The position numbers were made by a program, and so were the translations under genes. Shown piece after piece: positions 1 to 8,843 of a stretch of DNA of 64,000 nt (positions are counted from its first letter, which is position 1; every line of letters starts with the position of its first letter). The notes below the pieces were generated by a model that saw only the letters and a list, made by a program, of their open reading frames with translations, was not told where the DNA came from and did not search any database. This DNA is from Fluviispira multicolorata (GTDB lineage Bacteria > Bdellovibrionota_B > Oligoflexia > Silvanigrellales > Silvanigrellaceae): NCBI RefSeq assembly GCF_009208585.1, contig NZ_WFLN01000006.1:517128-581127 (forward strand), given 5' to 3'.

Positions 1-459
1 CTCATCGAGAAAAAGAGTGTGAGAATCGCTATCGAGCAATCTTTGATTTTCAAACTGGCTACTGATATCAATGAGATCAGATGAAATGAGTTGAAGGATT
101 TTTGTACTCACTAAATTTTCGTTTACTGTGGCTCGATGCCTGCCGTTACGTTGAATAAATCTTTTTATCACAATTTCTTCGGGTGCATCAGCAAACAGCG
201 GAATTCCAAGATCTTCAAGTAAAGAAAAGACAAAGTTGTTTTTTTTGCTTGGTATAAAAATTCCAGTTACTTGTGCACTGTCATGACCCGTTCTTATGAG
301 TGAAGTGTCCGCTCGTTGTCCTCTTAAAAGGCATAGAGCATCAACTATTAAGGATTTTCCTGCACCCGTTTCACCTGTAATGACGTTGAGCCCTTCATGA
401 AAATTGACCGATATATTTTCTGCAATGGCAAGATTCTGTATGATAAGTCGTTTTAACAT
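1..459 (-). CDS. recN: DNA repair protein RecN (N-terminal part, runs off the left edge)
   Basis: Only the first 153 codons lie in the window; the gene continues beyond base 1. RecN is an SMC-like cytoplasmic ATPase that acts early in double-strand-break repair. The visible part starts MLKRLIIQNLAIAENISVNF and carries a Walker A motif GETGAGKS at residues 29-36, followed by the family pattern of a short lobe ending in DISSQFENQRLL, the counterpart of the RecN DIHGQHEHQ-type motif. An AAGGA Shine-Dalgarno sits directly upstream of the ATG at 459. It diverges from fabH across about 190 bases. The rest of the coiled coil and the C-terminal ATPase half cannot be judged. Confidence 0.9.
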   Translation of the reverse strand, partial: MLKRLIIQNLAIAENISVNFHEGLNVITGETGAGKSLIVDALCLLRGQRADTSLIRTGHDSAQVTGIFIPSKKNNFVFSLLEDLGIPLFADAPEEIVIKRFIQRNGRHRATVNENLVSTKILQLISSDLIDISSQFENQRLLDSDSHTLFLDE

Positions 460-646
460 CCTATTTCCTTCAAAAAGAGATTCTTTTTTTTGCTCTGAAA
501 GGATAAGCACATTTCTGTCATTTTGTTCTTTTTCGTGCAATGAGTATTGATCTTGCACATTCATGAAAATTTGCAATTATAAGCGAGTTTGAAAGAATTT
601 GTTTTCGATTTTTAAGGATCGTCATGTTTAATAGAGGAGGCTTTAC

Positions 647-1681
647 ATGGCAAAGCAATATAAAACGGTTATGACTCATTTTTCTAAGTATTTACCTCCG
701 GGTAAAGTGACCAATGATGATCTGAGTAAACTCATGGATACTAATGATGCTTGGATTACTGAAAGGTCAGGAATTAAAGAAAGACGTTTTGTTGAAGAAC
801 CTGTTGCCACATCTGATCTTGCCATTGAAGCTGTGAAAAATGTTCTTGCTGCTTCTAATTTAAAACCATCAGATTTTGATTATATTATAGCTTCAACCTT
901 GTCACCTGACTATTACTTTCCAGGTATTGCTCCCATTGTTCAACATAAACTCGGGTTTCCAACAATTCCTGCAGTAGATATCCGTGTGCAATGTAGTGCT
1001 TTTGTTTATTCTACGCAAATGGCTGATGCCATGATTAAAAGTGGACAATATAAAAGAATTCTTTTGGTATTTTCGGATGTGCAAAGTAAAATGCTTGACC
1101 TCACTACAAAAGGTCGCAATGTGGCAGTGCTGTTTGGAGATGGTGCAGCAGCAGCTATTTGTGAAGCCGTTGAATGCACAGAGGATGAAATGCCATCTGT
1201 AGGAAATATGAGTTCTGGTGTCATCGATACCATTTTAGGCAGTGATGGCTTAGGAGCTGAACTTTTATTAACGCGCTCGCCAGGTACTGCAACAAAAGGT
1301 TTCTTAAGTGCAGAATCTGTTGAAAATGGAGATTGGCATCCCACAATGGAGGGGCGTTCTGTCTTTAAACATGCTGTCACTCGTATGTGCGAAGTTGCTG
1401 AAACACTTATGAAGCGTCACAACATTACGGCAAATGATCTTGTATGTCTTGTGCCACACCAGGCAAACTTAAGAATTAGTGAGATGGTAAGAGAAAAGAT
1501 GGAACTGCCCAAAGAAAAAGTATTTAATAATATTCATTGTTATGGCAATACAACTTCTGCAACAATCCCTATTTGTATAAACGAAGCTCTTGAGCAAGGT
1601 CGTTTGAAAAAAGGTGATTTAATAATGACCGTTGCTTTTGGGGCTGGTTTTACTTGGGGTGCTAGTTTAATTCGTCTTTAA
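647..1681 (+). CDS. fabH: 3-oxoacyl-ACP synthase III (FabH-type ketosynthase)
   Basis: FabH-family enzymes condense acyl-CoA with malonyl-ACP to start fatty-acid synthesis in the cytoplasm. The 344-residue protein has the thiolase-fold catalytic triad in order: Cys116 in VQCSAF, His271 in VPHQANLRI and Asn301 in HCYGNTTSATIP. It is slightly longer than typical FabH (about 320 residues). The Cys motif CSAF differs a little from the common CAAF/CSGF, so a related KASIII-like enzyme with another acyl preference is possible. A GAGGAGG Shine-Dalgarno lies just upstream of the ATG. The gene stands alone and its stop overlaps the stop of the next convergent gene by 4 bases. Confidence 0.88.
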   Translation: MAKQYKTVMTHFSKYLPPGKVTNDDLSKLMDTNDAWITERSGIKERRFVEEPVATSDLAIEAVKNVLAASNLKPSDFDYIIASTLSPDYYFPGIAPIVQHKLGFPTIPAVDIRVQCSAFVYSTQMADAMIKSGQYKRILLVFSDVQSKMLDLTTKGRNVAVLFGDGAAAAICEAVECTEDEMPSVGNMSSGVIDTILGSDGLGAELLLTRSPGTATKGFLSAESVENGDWHPTMEGRSVFKHAVTRMCEVAETLMKRHNITANDLVCLVPHQANLRISEMVREKMELPKEKVFNNIHCYGNTTSATIPICINEALEQGRLKKGDLIMTVAFGAGFTWGASLIRL

Positions 1682-2346
1682 TGAGAAAAATCTCCAAAAC
1701 TCAACTCGAACATAATATTTATTCCACCAACGCTTGCTTGGGTTGGGTCGCTTAAGAGTGTAGAGCCATATGTTGTTACTTTATATGGGAATGCATAATG
1801 GTATCCCGCCCCAAAGCTCGCAGCAAAGTTTTTTCCGCCTGCAATCCCTATCATTGCAAATGGTTCTATAAATAAATAATCAACCCATATTGTACCACTT
1901 GTAGAAGTAGTTACCGATGAAAAATGTAGATTTCCTATTCCAAAATAGGAACCAAGTTTAATATCAATAATACTTAAATCTATCCCATATCCTGTTTTTA
2001 AACCTATATTTGCAATTTCATATGTACTCGCAGAAGTACTTATAGAGCTTGTAGATGTATTTCCATATAATACTCTTCCCCCGGTAAAAAAACCTTTGCG
2101 CATAAACGTTGCATCACCTCCAACAAGCAGCATTTGTGATTCAAACTTAGGTTGTCCTGCTGTCGAGGCTATTGTGGCAAATTTACCATAATCTGGCTGA
2201 AATAAACTGATTATAATGCCACCAGAAGATTCGTTATTTGCTGCAGATATTGGGTATGATATTAATAAACATAAGGATAACAATAAGGTATTTGTTATAA
2301 CTAATTTAAAATTGAATTTTTTAAATTTTATAAAATTCATATTCAT
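1678..2346 (-). CDS. Exported protein of unknown function, probable outer-membrane barrel
   Basis: The 222-residue product is not recognised. It has an N-terminal signal peptide (basic start, hydrophobic stretch to about residue 35, then SAANNES). The mature part is rich in alternating polar/hydrophobic segments with many Gly, Ser, Thr and aromatic residues, and ends in a strand-like IMFELSFGDFSH. This looks like a small beta-barrel outer-membrane protein, but that is inference from composition. It is convergent with fabH (4-base stop overlap) and is separated by about 85 bases from the solute-binding protein gene upstream on the same strand. Confidence 0.7.
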   Translation of the reverse strand: MNMNFIKFKKFNFKLVITNTLLLSLCLLISYPISAANNESSGGIIISLFQPDYGKFATIASTAGQPKFESQMLLVGGDATFMRKGFFTGGRVLYGNTSTSSISTSASTYEIANIGLKTGYGIDLSIIDIKLGSYFGIGNLHFSSVTTSTSGTIWVDYLFIEPFAMIGIAGGKNFAASFGAGYHYAFPYKVTTYGSTLLSDPTQASVGGINIMFELSFGDFSH

Positions 2347-2430
2347 TTAACAGTCACTCATAGAGAAAATCTCTAAGTATTTTCGGAATTCATATAAGTT
2401 TTTATAGGAAAAATTGAGTCAATTTTATGT

Positions 2431-3186
2431 TTAAGGGTTTTGAAATTTCTTTAAAATGTCATCATAGAGACCATTGTCTTTAATTTCTTTTAAGCCTTTA
2501 TTAAAGGCTTTTAATTTGTTTTCTGAATTGAGAGCTTTTTTTGAAAAAGCCATATAGAGGTCAGAAATTTCAATTTCCGGCTTTAAAATTGTAAAGGTAT
2601 CTTCAAACTCATTCGGATTTTTTTGAATAAAATATAAAGCTACATTTTTATCGATTAATGCAATATCTATTTCTTTTAACTTAAGCTTTCTCATATTTGA
2701 CTGCTCATCAGTACTTATAATTTTTCTTAGATCTTTTCTTTCATCGAAATTTTTTTCATAGGCATATCCACGAATAACTCCAAAACGATATTGCTTGAGT
2801 TCATTGTAAGTCATGTTTAGATTATCATATTTATTATATTTTATTTTTGAATTTTTTAGTGTTATTAAAACTAATGATGTACGTATAATAGGAGCAGAAA
2901 AATTAAAATATTTGATTCTTTCAGTTGTTTTATCAGCTGGGAATATAGCATCATAGTTTCCAAGCTTTGTTTCACTTAATGCAGAATCCCATGGCATAAT
3001 ATTTGTCTCTATCTTGTAGCCTTGCGTGTAGAATGCGGCTTCTATGATATTCTGAATCACCCCATTTTTATCTGGATTCTCAATTACATAAGGACACCAA
3101 TTGAGTGAGCTAAGCTTAACTGTTAAATTTGCTCCATAGGAAATATTAAAATTTGCAAGGCAGATGATTAAAAATAATAGTTTCAT
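2431..3186 (-). CDS. Family 3 extracellular solute-binding protein
   Basis: The 251-residue protein resembles the periplasmic amino-acid-binding (SBP_bac_3) family. After a signal peptide (residues 1-18, cleavage near YGA) comes the typical beginning LNWCPYVIENPDKNGVIQNI, then the family segments MPWDSALSETKLGNYDAI and TERIKYFNFSAPI, in which a ligand-binding Arg is normally found. The C-terminus ends in ALNSENKLKAFNKGLKEI...YDDILKKF, as in this family. No ABC permease or ATPase gene is adjacent, so it may be an orphan binding protein or a periplasmic sensor-type protein. The start is the only ATG before the signal peptide, with a weak AAAGGG upstream. Confidence 0.82.
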   Translation of the reverse strand: MKLLFLIICLANFNISYGANLTVKLSSLNWCPYVIENPDKNGVIQNIIEAAFYTQGYKIETNIMPWDSALSETKLGNYDAIFPADKTTERIKYFNFSAPIIRTSLVLITLKNSKIKYNKYDNLNMTYNELKQYRFGVIRGYAYEKNFDERKDLRKIISTDEQSNMRKLKLKEIDIALIDKNVALYFIQKNPNEFEDTFTILKPEIEISDLYMAFSKKALNSENKLKAFNKGLKEIKDNGLYDDILKKFQNP

Positions 3187-3312
3187 TTAGAAAACCGGCC
3201 CTTTAATTTTGAGATCTTTCGATTAAAATGGTATATCGGTAAGACTTTTAAAAACTTGAATTTTAATTTGCTACAAATGAAAAAAGGTAAAATATGGAGA
3301 ATAAAAATATTA

Positions 3313-3341
3313 TTGACATTTTTAAAATAATCTTGTTAAAT
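3313..3341 (+). promoter_or_regulatory. Candidate sigma-70-type promoter for the 3460 gene
   Basis: TTGACA (3313-3318) is followed after 17 bases by TTAAAT (3336-3341, 4 of 6 matches to TATAAT). It would give a leader of roughly 110 bases before the ATG at 3460. The leader contains a 7-bp inverted repeat ATAAGAA/TTCTTAT at 3384-3400. Assignment is by motif and spacing only. Confidence 0.45.
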
Positions 3342-3459
3342 TAAAGTCTTATAAGTAATTAAATTAGAGAAAATCAAGCTTATATAAGAATTTTTCTTAT
3401 TCGCTCTTGAAGAAAATTTGGATCAAAAAATGCAAAAAATATTATGAAAGGATATTTTA

Positions 3460-4842
3460 ATGAATAAAAATTTATGTTTATCAATTCTAATTTTAATTAT
3501 ATCTTGTAGAAATAATAATAGCTCAGAAAATTTAAGCAATTGGCAGCCACCAGAAGATGCATGGAGAGATCCAAATCCAGCTTTAACAAATAAGATTAAT
3601 GAAGAAATTTACTTTAAACTATCTAATATAACAGTGCCTTGTAGTTTAAATAACACCAATCAAAACTGTCAATTAATAGATATACATCCAAATTATATTA
3701 GTGATATTGAAGGGAATAAAGAGAGTGAAGGATTAAGGGTATTGATAATTGATGACTCAAGTATGAGACTAGCTGCTTATACTAGATTTCGTAAGAGAGT
3801 ATTCCTTAATTTATTAGAAAATTCTGAAGGTAGTTTTTTGCTAGATAAAACTACCATTAAGATTCCATATGCGGCAAAAAATATATTGATTGATATATTA
3901 AATAAAAATGAGTATGAAAAATTTCCATCAGAGCTATTGGTAAAAAATAAAGGATTATTTAATCGGAAAATTTCTGGATCCTTTGACAATTTAATATTTA
4001 ATAAAAATTCTGGGCATGGGTTATATATTTTTAATTATATTGCAAATAATAGCCCTAAATCTCAATTTATACTTGCATATATGACACAGGAAAAATTCTC
4101 CAATATTTTAAATGAAACTTTAGATGCGGATATTTTAAAGCGAGAGATTGATTTATTATTTCGTAAACAATCTGATGAATTAAAGAAATATATCGAGAGT
4201 TATAAAATTGATTTTATTTCTTTATCATACGGTATATCTGTTAATTATCTTGATAATTTTTTTCCTCATTTAACGAGTCAAATAAAAAACTATATTATTG
4301 CCTCATATTATAAGAATTTTATTGATAATATTTTGTATAATAATAATGTCATTCTTGTTCAGGCAGGGGACAACTCAATAACTCCAAATCCCGAAAATAA
4401 TCCAGGTTATTTAGCCGATTGTACAAAAAATACGAGACGATTGCGAGTCAGTTTTGTAAAGGATCTTAGTTTTTCTATCCCTTTTTTTGGAACGAAAGAC
4501 TTAAATTTAATAAAAGGAAAGCAAAAAAATTTTATACCTTGTACAGATATTTATATAAATTTTTCTGTAGGAGATGTTAGACCATATATTTATAATAAAG
4601 GAGTAATAAACTTTTCTTCATATAATATTGGTACTTTACCAATTACAATAACTGATGCTTCAAGCTCGAATGCTACTCCAGTTGCAGTAACGTATCTTCT
4701 TTTTTTAAAAACTTTGAATCCATTATTAAGTAATTACGAGTTAATGGAGCAAGTCAATATTCTTAAGGGAAATTCATTTGTAATTTTGGATCCTTCATTG
4801 CATAAGCAGTTACCAATCTATAAATTAGGGTATTTAAATTGA
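3460..4842 (+). CDS. Lipoprotein with divergent subtilase (S8-like) domain
   Basis: The 460-residue product begins with a lipoprotein signal peptide ending in the lipobox IISC (Cys16), so it should be membrane anchored. The rest can be laid along the subtilisin scheme. VLIIDDS (Asp98) stands at the catalytic-Asp strand, and NSGHGLYIFNYIA (His186) at the HGT-type His helix. DFISLSYG matches the VINMSLG strand, VILVQAGDN (Asn305) the oxyanion Asn, and SSSNATPVAVTYLL (Ser403) the GTSxATP Ser motif. All triad positions are filled, but the surrounding Gly and Thr of the canonical motifs are lost. It may be a degenerate or specialised protease. It ends 8 bases before the convergent RNase J gene. 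Confidence 0.72.
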   Translation: MNKNLCLSILILIISCRNNNSSENLSNWQPPEDAWRDPNPALTNKINEEIYFKLSNITVPCSLNNTNQNCQLIDIHPNYISDIEGNKESEGLRVLIIDDSSMRLAAYTRFRKRVFLNLLENSEGSFLLDKTTIKIPYAAKNILIDILNKNEYEKFPSELLVKNKGLFNRKISGSFDNLIFNKNSGHGLYIFNYIANNSPKSQFILAYMTQEKFSNILNETLDADILKREIDLLFRKQSDELKKYIESYKIDFISLSYGISVNYLDNFFPHLTSQIKNYIIASYYKNFIDNILYNNNVILVQAGDNSITPNPENNPGYLADCTKNTRRLRVSFVKDLSFSIPFFGTKDLNLIKGKQKNFIPCTDIYINFSVGDVRPYIYNKGVINFSSYNIGTLPITITDASSSNATPVAVTYLLFLKTLNPLLSNYELMEQVNILKGNSFVILDPSLHKQLPIYKLGYLN

Positions 4843-4850
4843 AAACTATA

Positions 4851-6506
4851 TTAAATCCTCTGAAAAAGAATAAGAACATTTGTTTTAAAATTGAGTTTCT
4901 TTTCAATATATCTGCGCACTGCAATGCGAAGATCTTCCTGCATAACTTCATCGTTGAAATTTCGTTTTTTAACTGCGAGATCATAGGTATAGTTAAAAAT
5001 CATAGACATTTTTTTGGAAAGTTCTTGAGCATTTAAGGGAATTCCTTTTAAAGAAACAGAGGGTGTGCCTAGAAGTTCATAGCCCTCATCTGGAAAGACA
5101 AAGCTAACAGCAACAACTCCTCCATAAATAAGTGCCAAACGATCTTTATAAAAAGGGCTTGATTGAGGAAAAATGCCACCAGGGCAGACGTAGTCTCTCC
5201 CTGAATGAACAGTTTCAACCACTCCAAGAGCCTCAGGACCTGCGACAACCACATCTCCATTTTCTGCGAGAAAACAATTTTCAGGCAGTAAACCACAATC
5301 GATGGCAAGTTCTCTGTGTTTCTTTAAATGTCTATAAGTTCCATGCACGGGCATAAATGAAATAGGCTGGGCTGTTTTAATACATTTAATAAGATCTTCT
5401 TGATAGCCATGTCCACTGACATGAATATTTTTATGATCTTTTGCTGTGACAACTTGACATCCCGAGCGTGTCAATTGAGTCACTATACTTTCAATGGGTC
5501 GTTCATTTCCAGGGATAATTCGTGAAGAAAAAATAATTGTATCTTCAGGATCAATCTTAAAATCAGACACATTGTCCCAAGCAATTCTGTGCAGACCTGA
5601 AAATGATTCTCCTTGACTGCCTGTGCAAATTATACAGACTTCATGTCTTGGATATTTATGCACATCCTGTATTTCTATAATTGTATTTTCTGAGAAGTTT
5701 AACAATCCCAATCTATTTGCAATTTCGGTATTGCGAAAAAGTGATCTACCAAATAAAGCAACTTTACGCCCAGTTAATCTTGCAGATTCAAAAATACTTT
5801 GTAGACGCCATATGTTACTTGCAAATGTTGCAATAACAACAATTCCTTTTTCTTTATCAAAAAAATCAATGATACTTGGAAGTATTTCTGTTTCACTAAA
5901 ATCTGTTCCTGTTTGAAATGAATTTGTGCTGTCACTCATCATCAGGTGCACAGTTTTATTATTTAAAACTTTTTTTATATTTTCATGCGTCATCGATTTT
6001 TCGGGTGGATAGTAATCTATTCGAAAATCACCCATGTGGAGAATATTACCAAGTTGTGTTTCAAAAAAAAGTCCTGCAGCATCTGCAATACTGTGATTTA
6101 CGGGAAAAGGCGTTACTTTTAGATTTCTAAAAAAGACGGTTTCAAAGAAATCCCATTTATTTAAAATAGCATCATTGATTTCTGCATCTTCAAATTTAGA
6201 TTTTATAAGTTCAAGAGTAAATTCTGTGCCATAAATAGGAGCCGGATATTTTTTGTAGAGATGTGGAAGAGCACCAATATGATCTTCGTGTCCATGTGTT
6301 ATTAACCAAGCTTCGGGCCATATTTGGTTTTCATCAATAAATTTTGTGTCTGGTAAAATAAGATCAACACCTAAAAGGGAAGCGTCAGGAAATAATGCTC
6401 CTCCATCAACAAAGAAATATCTGTCCATGACACACAAAATTGTCATGTTCATTCCGATCTCGCCACATCCGCCGAGAGGAATGATTTTTAAAGAAAAATC
6501 GTCCAT
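4851..6506 (-). CDS. rnj: Ribonuclease J
   Basis: RNase J is a metallo-beta-lactamase/beta-CASP exo- and endoribonuclease central to mRNA decay and RNA maturation in the cytoplasm. The 551-residue protein is full length for the family. It has the zinc motif HGHEDH at residues 71-76, later metal ligands in MGDFRIDY and in SGHGYQEDL, and the beta-CASP segments MSDSTNS and MPVHGTYRHLKKH. The C-terminal domain is about 100 residues. It is the last gene of a minus-strand run, 11 bases after the AgmX-like gene, and so appears to be co-transcribed with the motor genes. Confidence 0.93.
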   Translation of the reverse strand: MDDFSLKIIPLGGCGEIGMNMTILCVMDRYFFVDGGALFPDASLLGVDLILPDTKFIDENQIWPEAWLITHGHEDHIGALPHLYKKYPAPIYGTEFTLELIKSKFEDAEINDAILNKWDFFETVFFRNLKVTPFPVNHSIADAAGLFFETQLGNILHMGDFRIDYYPPEKSMTHENIKKVLNNKTVHLMMSDSTNSFQTGTDFSETEILPSIIDFFDKEKGIVVIATFASNIWRLQSIFESARLTGRKVALFGRSLFRNTEIANRLGLLNFSENTIIEIQDVHKYPRHEVCIICTGSQGESFSGLHRIAWDNVSDFKIDPEDTIIFSSRIIPGNERPIESIVTQLTRSGCQVVTAKDHKNIHVSGHGYQEDLIKCIKTAQPISFMPVHGTYRHLKKHRELAIDCGLLPENCFLAENGDVVVAGPEALGVVETVHSGRDYVCPGGIFPQSSPFYKDRLALIYGGVVAVSFVFPDEGYELLGTPSVSLKGIPLNAQELSKKMSMIFNYTYDLAVKKRNFNDEVMQEDLRIAVRRYIEKKLNFKTNVLILFQRI

Positions 6507-6517
6507 TTAAATTCCAA

Positions 6518-8287
6518 TCACTTTTTCTGAGTCACAATAAATTGAAATGGGTAAGTGACAACAACAGAGCCATTTTTAGGTTTTGGAAAATTCCAAAACG
6601 AGATACGAGACTCTATGCAAGTTATCAGATTTTGATCTTTAATGCTTGAGTTCAAAACCACTATATTTGCAGCCTTACCGCTTTCTAATATTCGCCATCT
6701 TAGTATTAAGTTTCCTTGTAAGACCGGATTTTTACGTAAAACAGTATTATAGCATGATCTCAATTCTTCTTTTTTATTAAAAATCGAAAATTCAACCATT
6801 TTTATATCAATGGTTGCTTTTGGAGGGGGTTCGTCAGGAATTTTATAGACGCCCGTAGAATAAAGTGCGTTATGCCACATATTGGCAAATTCTGTTTCTT
6901 TATTCTCATTATCATAAATTCTTTTCATATTTGCGGGAATTATTAAATTTGTATTTGTAATCCAAATAACAGGTGTGGAAAGTGATGAGGATTGTTTTTC
7001 AAGGATATCTTTGTTTTTTTCTATATCTCTAGAAAAAGATTTTCTAAACTCTGATTTTTCAGCAATGGATGCATTTCTTTCTGCATCTTTATATTGTTGA
7101 AACTCTGTATAGAAGGACTTGGCTGGTTGGCGTCCAATAACCTGTCCAGTTGAGGGTGGTTCTACTATACCAACTTTTTTTGCATTAAATTCTTTAGCGT
7201 AATATTCTTTTAAAATTTCATGTTCACTTGTTAAGTACTCTACAATTGCTGCATCTGTTCTTTTTAGTTGATTAATTCTTTTAATTAAGGTAACGAATTG
7301 AGACTCTCCTTCGTCACCTGAAATAGTTGTAAAGAAAGCAGGATAAGGTTTTAAATATTTAAAATATCTTTCAAAAGTAAAAAAGGGAGTCGATGTGTCG
7401 ATTTTTTTATAATTTTCAAATATCTTTTTTTCCCAAATTTCATATGGAGTATCAAAATCAATATATTTATGCGCATCTTGTAAAAAAGGGATGACCGATT
7501 GATATTCTTTTCCTGTTTCAGCATATTCCCATCTTTTTTGTAATTCTCTAATCCAAAATACAGCAAGTTTAGCAGAGTTTTCTTCTGAATACTGTGTTTT
7601 AAATACAAATGGAAGAAGGCGTAAATTATCAGGTGCAATGAATCCTAAAGAGACTTCTTGAGGTAAATTAATAAGTCCTGTTTCAGGTTTCATAGGTGCT
7701 TTTAATAACCAAAATAATATGGGGAGAAATGCGAGTCCTGTTGCGAGAAGGCTTATAGGAATAACATTACGCTCAATTGAAACATCATAGGGAGGTAATG
7801 CGAATGGATTATTTTCAGCCCCTTTTAAATGCGGAAATTTTTTAGGAATTTGTTCTTTTTCGATTTTAAATGCGATGTCAAAACCACTGTAACGTACCGT
7901 TCCGCGCGATCCATATTCCAAAGAAACAATAAGAGGATCTTCAATTGATGTTAATTTAGCTAGAGAGCCACGTGGTGAGGTGAACTCTTTTAATTCTCCA
8001 AATTTATTTCCTGAGTTTAAAAAGCCATCAAAGCGTGGATCAAGAATTATATCTACATAGCTCCGGCCAATTTTAAATATACACATTTCGAGCAGTGCTC
8101 GGGCATAGGGAATAAAAATATCACATGTTGGCTTTGATCCTATATTCACTTTTTTTGTAAAAAGTGAAGAGATTTTTAACTTTTTTTCAACTTGAATGGC
8201 ACCCATTTGAAACACAGTCAAATGTAGATATGCATTTTCGGAAAGAATTTTTTTTCTTTTCATTCCTTTAAAATAATTTCCTGCCAT
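6518..8287 (-). CDS. AgmX/PglI C-terminal-domain protein (TonB-like motor output protein)
   Basis: The 589-residue protein starts with a cytoplasmic region with an FHA-like pattern (VNIGSKPTCDIFIPYA at about residues 50-65, then LEYGSRGTVRYSG). One membrane span follows near residues 175-195 (VIPISLLATGLAFLPILFWL), then a long periplasmic part. The last 90 residues (LRSCYNTVLRKNPVLQGNLILRW ... FWNFPKPKNGS ... YPFQF, in pieces) match the AgmX/PglI and TonB-C type of domain. Such proteins transmit force from ExbB/ExbD-type motors to the envelope, as in myxobacterial gliding complexes. It lies 5 bases after the second ExbD-like gene. GAGAGG upstream supports the ATG at 8287. The substrate or partner is unknown. 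Confidence 0.78.
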   Translation of the reverse strand: MAGNYFKGMKRKKILSENAYLHLTVFQMGAIQVEKKLKISSLFTKKVNIGSKPTCDIFIPYARALLEMCIFKIGRSYVDIILDPRFDGFLNSGNKFGELKEFTSPRGSLAKLTSIEDPLIVSLEYGSRGTVRYSGFDIAFKIEKEQIPKKFPHLKGAENNPFALPPYDVSIERNVIPISLLATGLAFLPILFWLLKAPMKPETGLINLPQEVSLGFIAPDNLRLLPFVFKTQYSEENSAKLAVFWIRELQKRWEYAETGKEYQSVIPFLQDAHKYIDFDTPYEIWEKKIFENYKKIDTSTPFFTFERYFKYLKPYPAFFTTISGDEGESQFVTLIKRINQLKRTDAAIVEYLTSEHEILKEYYAKEFNAKKVGIVEPPSTGQVIGRQPAKSFYTEFQQYKDAERNASIAEKSEFRKSFSRDIEKNKDILEKQSSSLSTPVIWITNTNLIIPANMKRIYDNENKETEFANMWHNALYSTGVYKIPDEPPPKATIDIKMVEFSIFNKKEELRSCYNTVLRKNPVLQGNLILRWRILESGKAANIVVLNSSIKDQNLITCIESRISFWNFPKPKNGSVVVTYPFQFIVTQKK

Positions 8288-8292
8288 AGAGC

Positions 8293-8835
8293 TTACCTCT
8301 CTACCACGAAATCAAAATCATCATATCCATATTGAGAAAATAATTTCATAATATAGCGAATATCTTTAAATGAAACATTGTTATCAGACCATATTTTAAC
8401 GCGTGAAATTGAGCGATCTTCAATGCGCATAAGCATTGATGTGAGCATTATATTTTGTCTTCTATCCTCAAGATATTTCAAAAATTCATTGCCTTGTTTT
8501 GGTAGATAAAATGATTTACCAGTGTCAAAGTATATTTTAAAACCCGAATCTTTTTCTAACAGAAGGAGAATGGAAAGCGCAGATTTTCTTTCAGTGAAAT
8601 AAAAACCAGGATTTATTTTCTTTAAATTCTTAAATTTTGTAAATGATCTTGTAGTGGACTCCATGACATAAAACTCTTGTCTTATTTTGATTGTTATTAA
8701 AAATATGAGCCAACTTACAAAAGCAGCAATCGCTAATGAAAAGAAAAAATGTCGAGAGGTGACTAAATAGAAAATTTTAGAACTTTCTCTTTCTTCCTTC
8801 CAAACACCAAATTTTTTTGTTGCTCTCGTAAACAT
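8293..8835 (-). CDS. ExbD/TolR-like motor protein, second copy
   Basis: The 180-residue product has ExbD/TolR topology: a short basic N-terminus, one membrane span at about residues 30-52 (FFFSLAIAAFVSWLIFLITI) and a periplasmic domain. The end, VKIWSDNNVSFKDIRYIMKL..YGYDDFDFVVE, matches the ExbD C-terminal fold (a strand, a D-x-x-V-x-(Y/F) turn, a helix and a last strand). The span lacks the aspartate that carries protons in ExbD, TolR and MotB, so either this copy is structural or the motor works differently. It lies 8 bases after the first ExbD-like gene and 5 before the AgmX-like gene. Confidence 0.72.
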   Translation of the reverse strand: MFTRATKKFGVWKEERESSKIFYLVTSRHFFFSLAIAAFVSWLIFLITIKIRQEFYVMESTTRSFTKFKNLKKINPGFYFTERKSALSILLLLEKDSGFKIYFDTGKSFYLPKQGNEFLKYLEDRRQNIMLTSMLMRIEDRSISRVKIWSDNNVSFKDIRYIMKLFSQYGYDDFDFVVER

Positions 8836-8843
8836 TCAATTCC

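Noticed and set aside
4839..5036. Short open frame overlapping the end of the subtilase-like gene and rnj
   Set aside because: It is antisense to the RNase J C-terminus and lacks a ribosome site; the two real genes leave only 8 bases.
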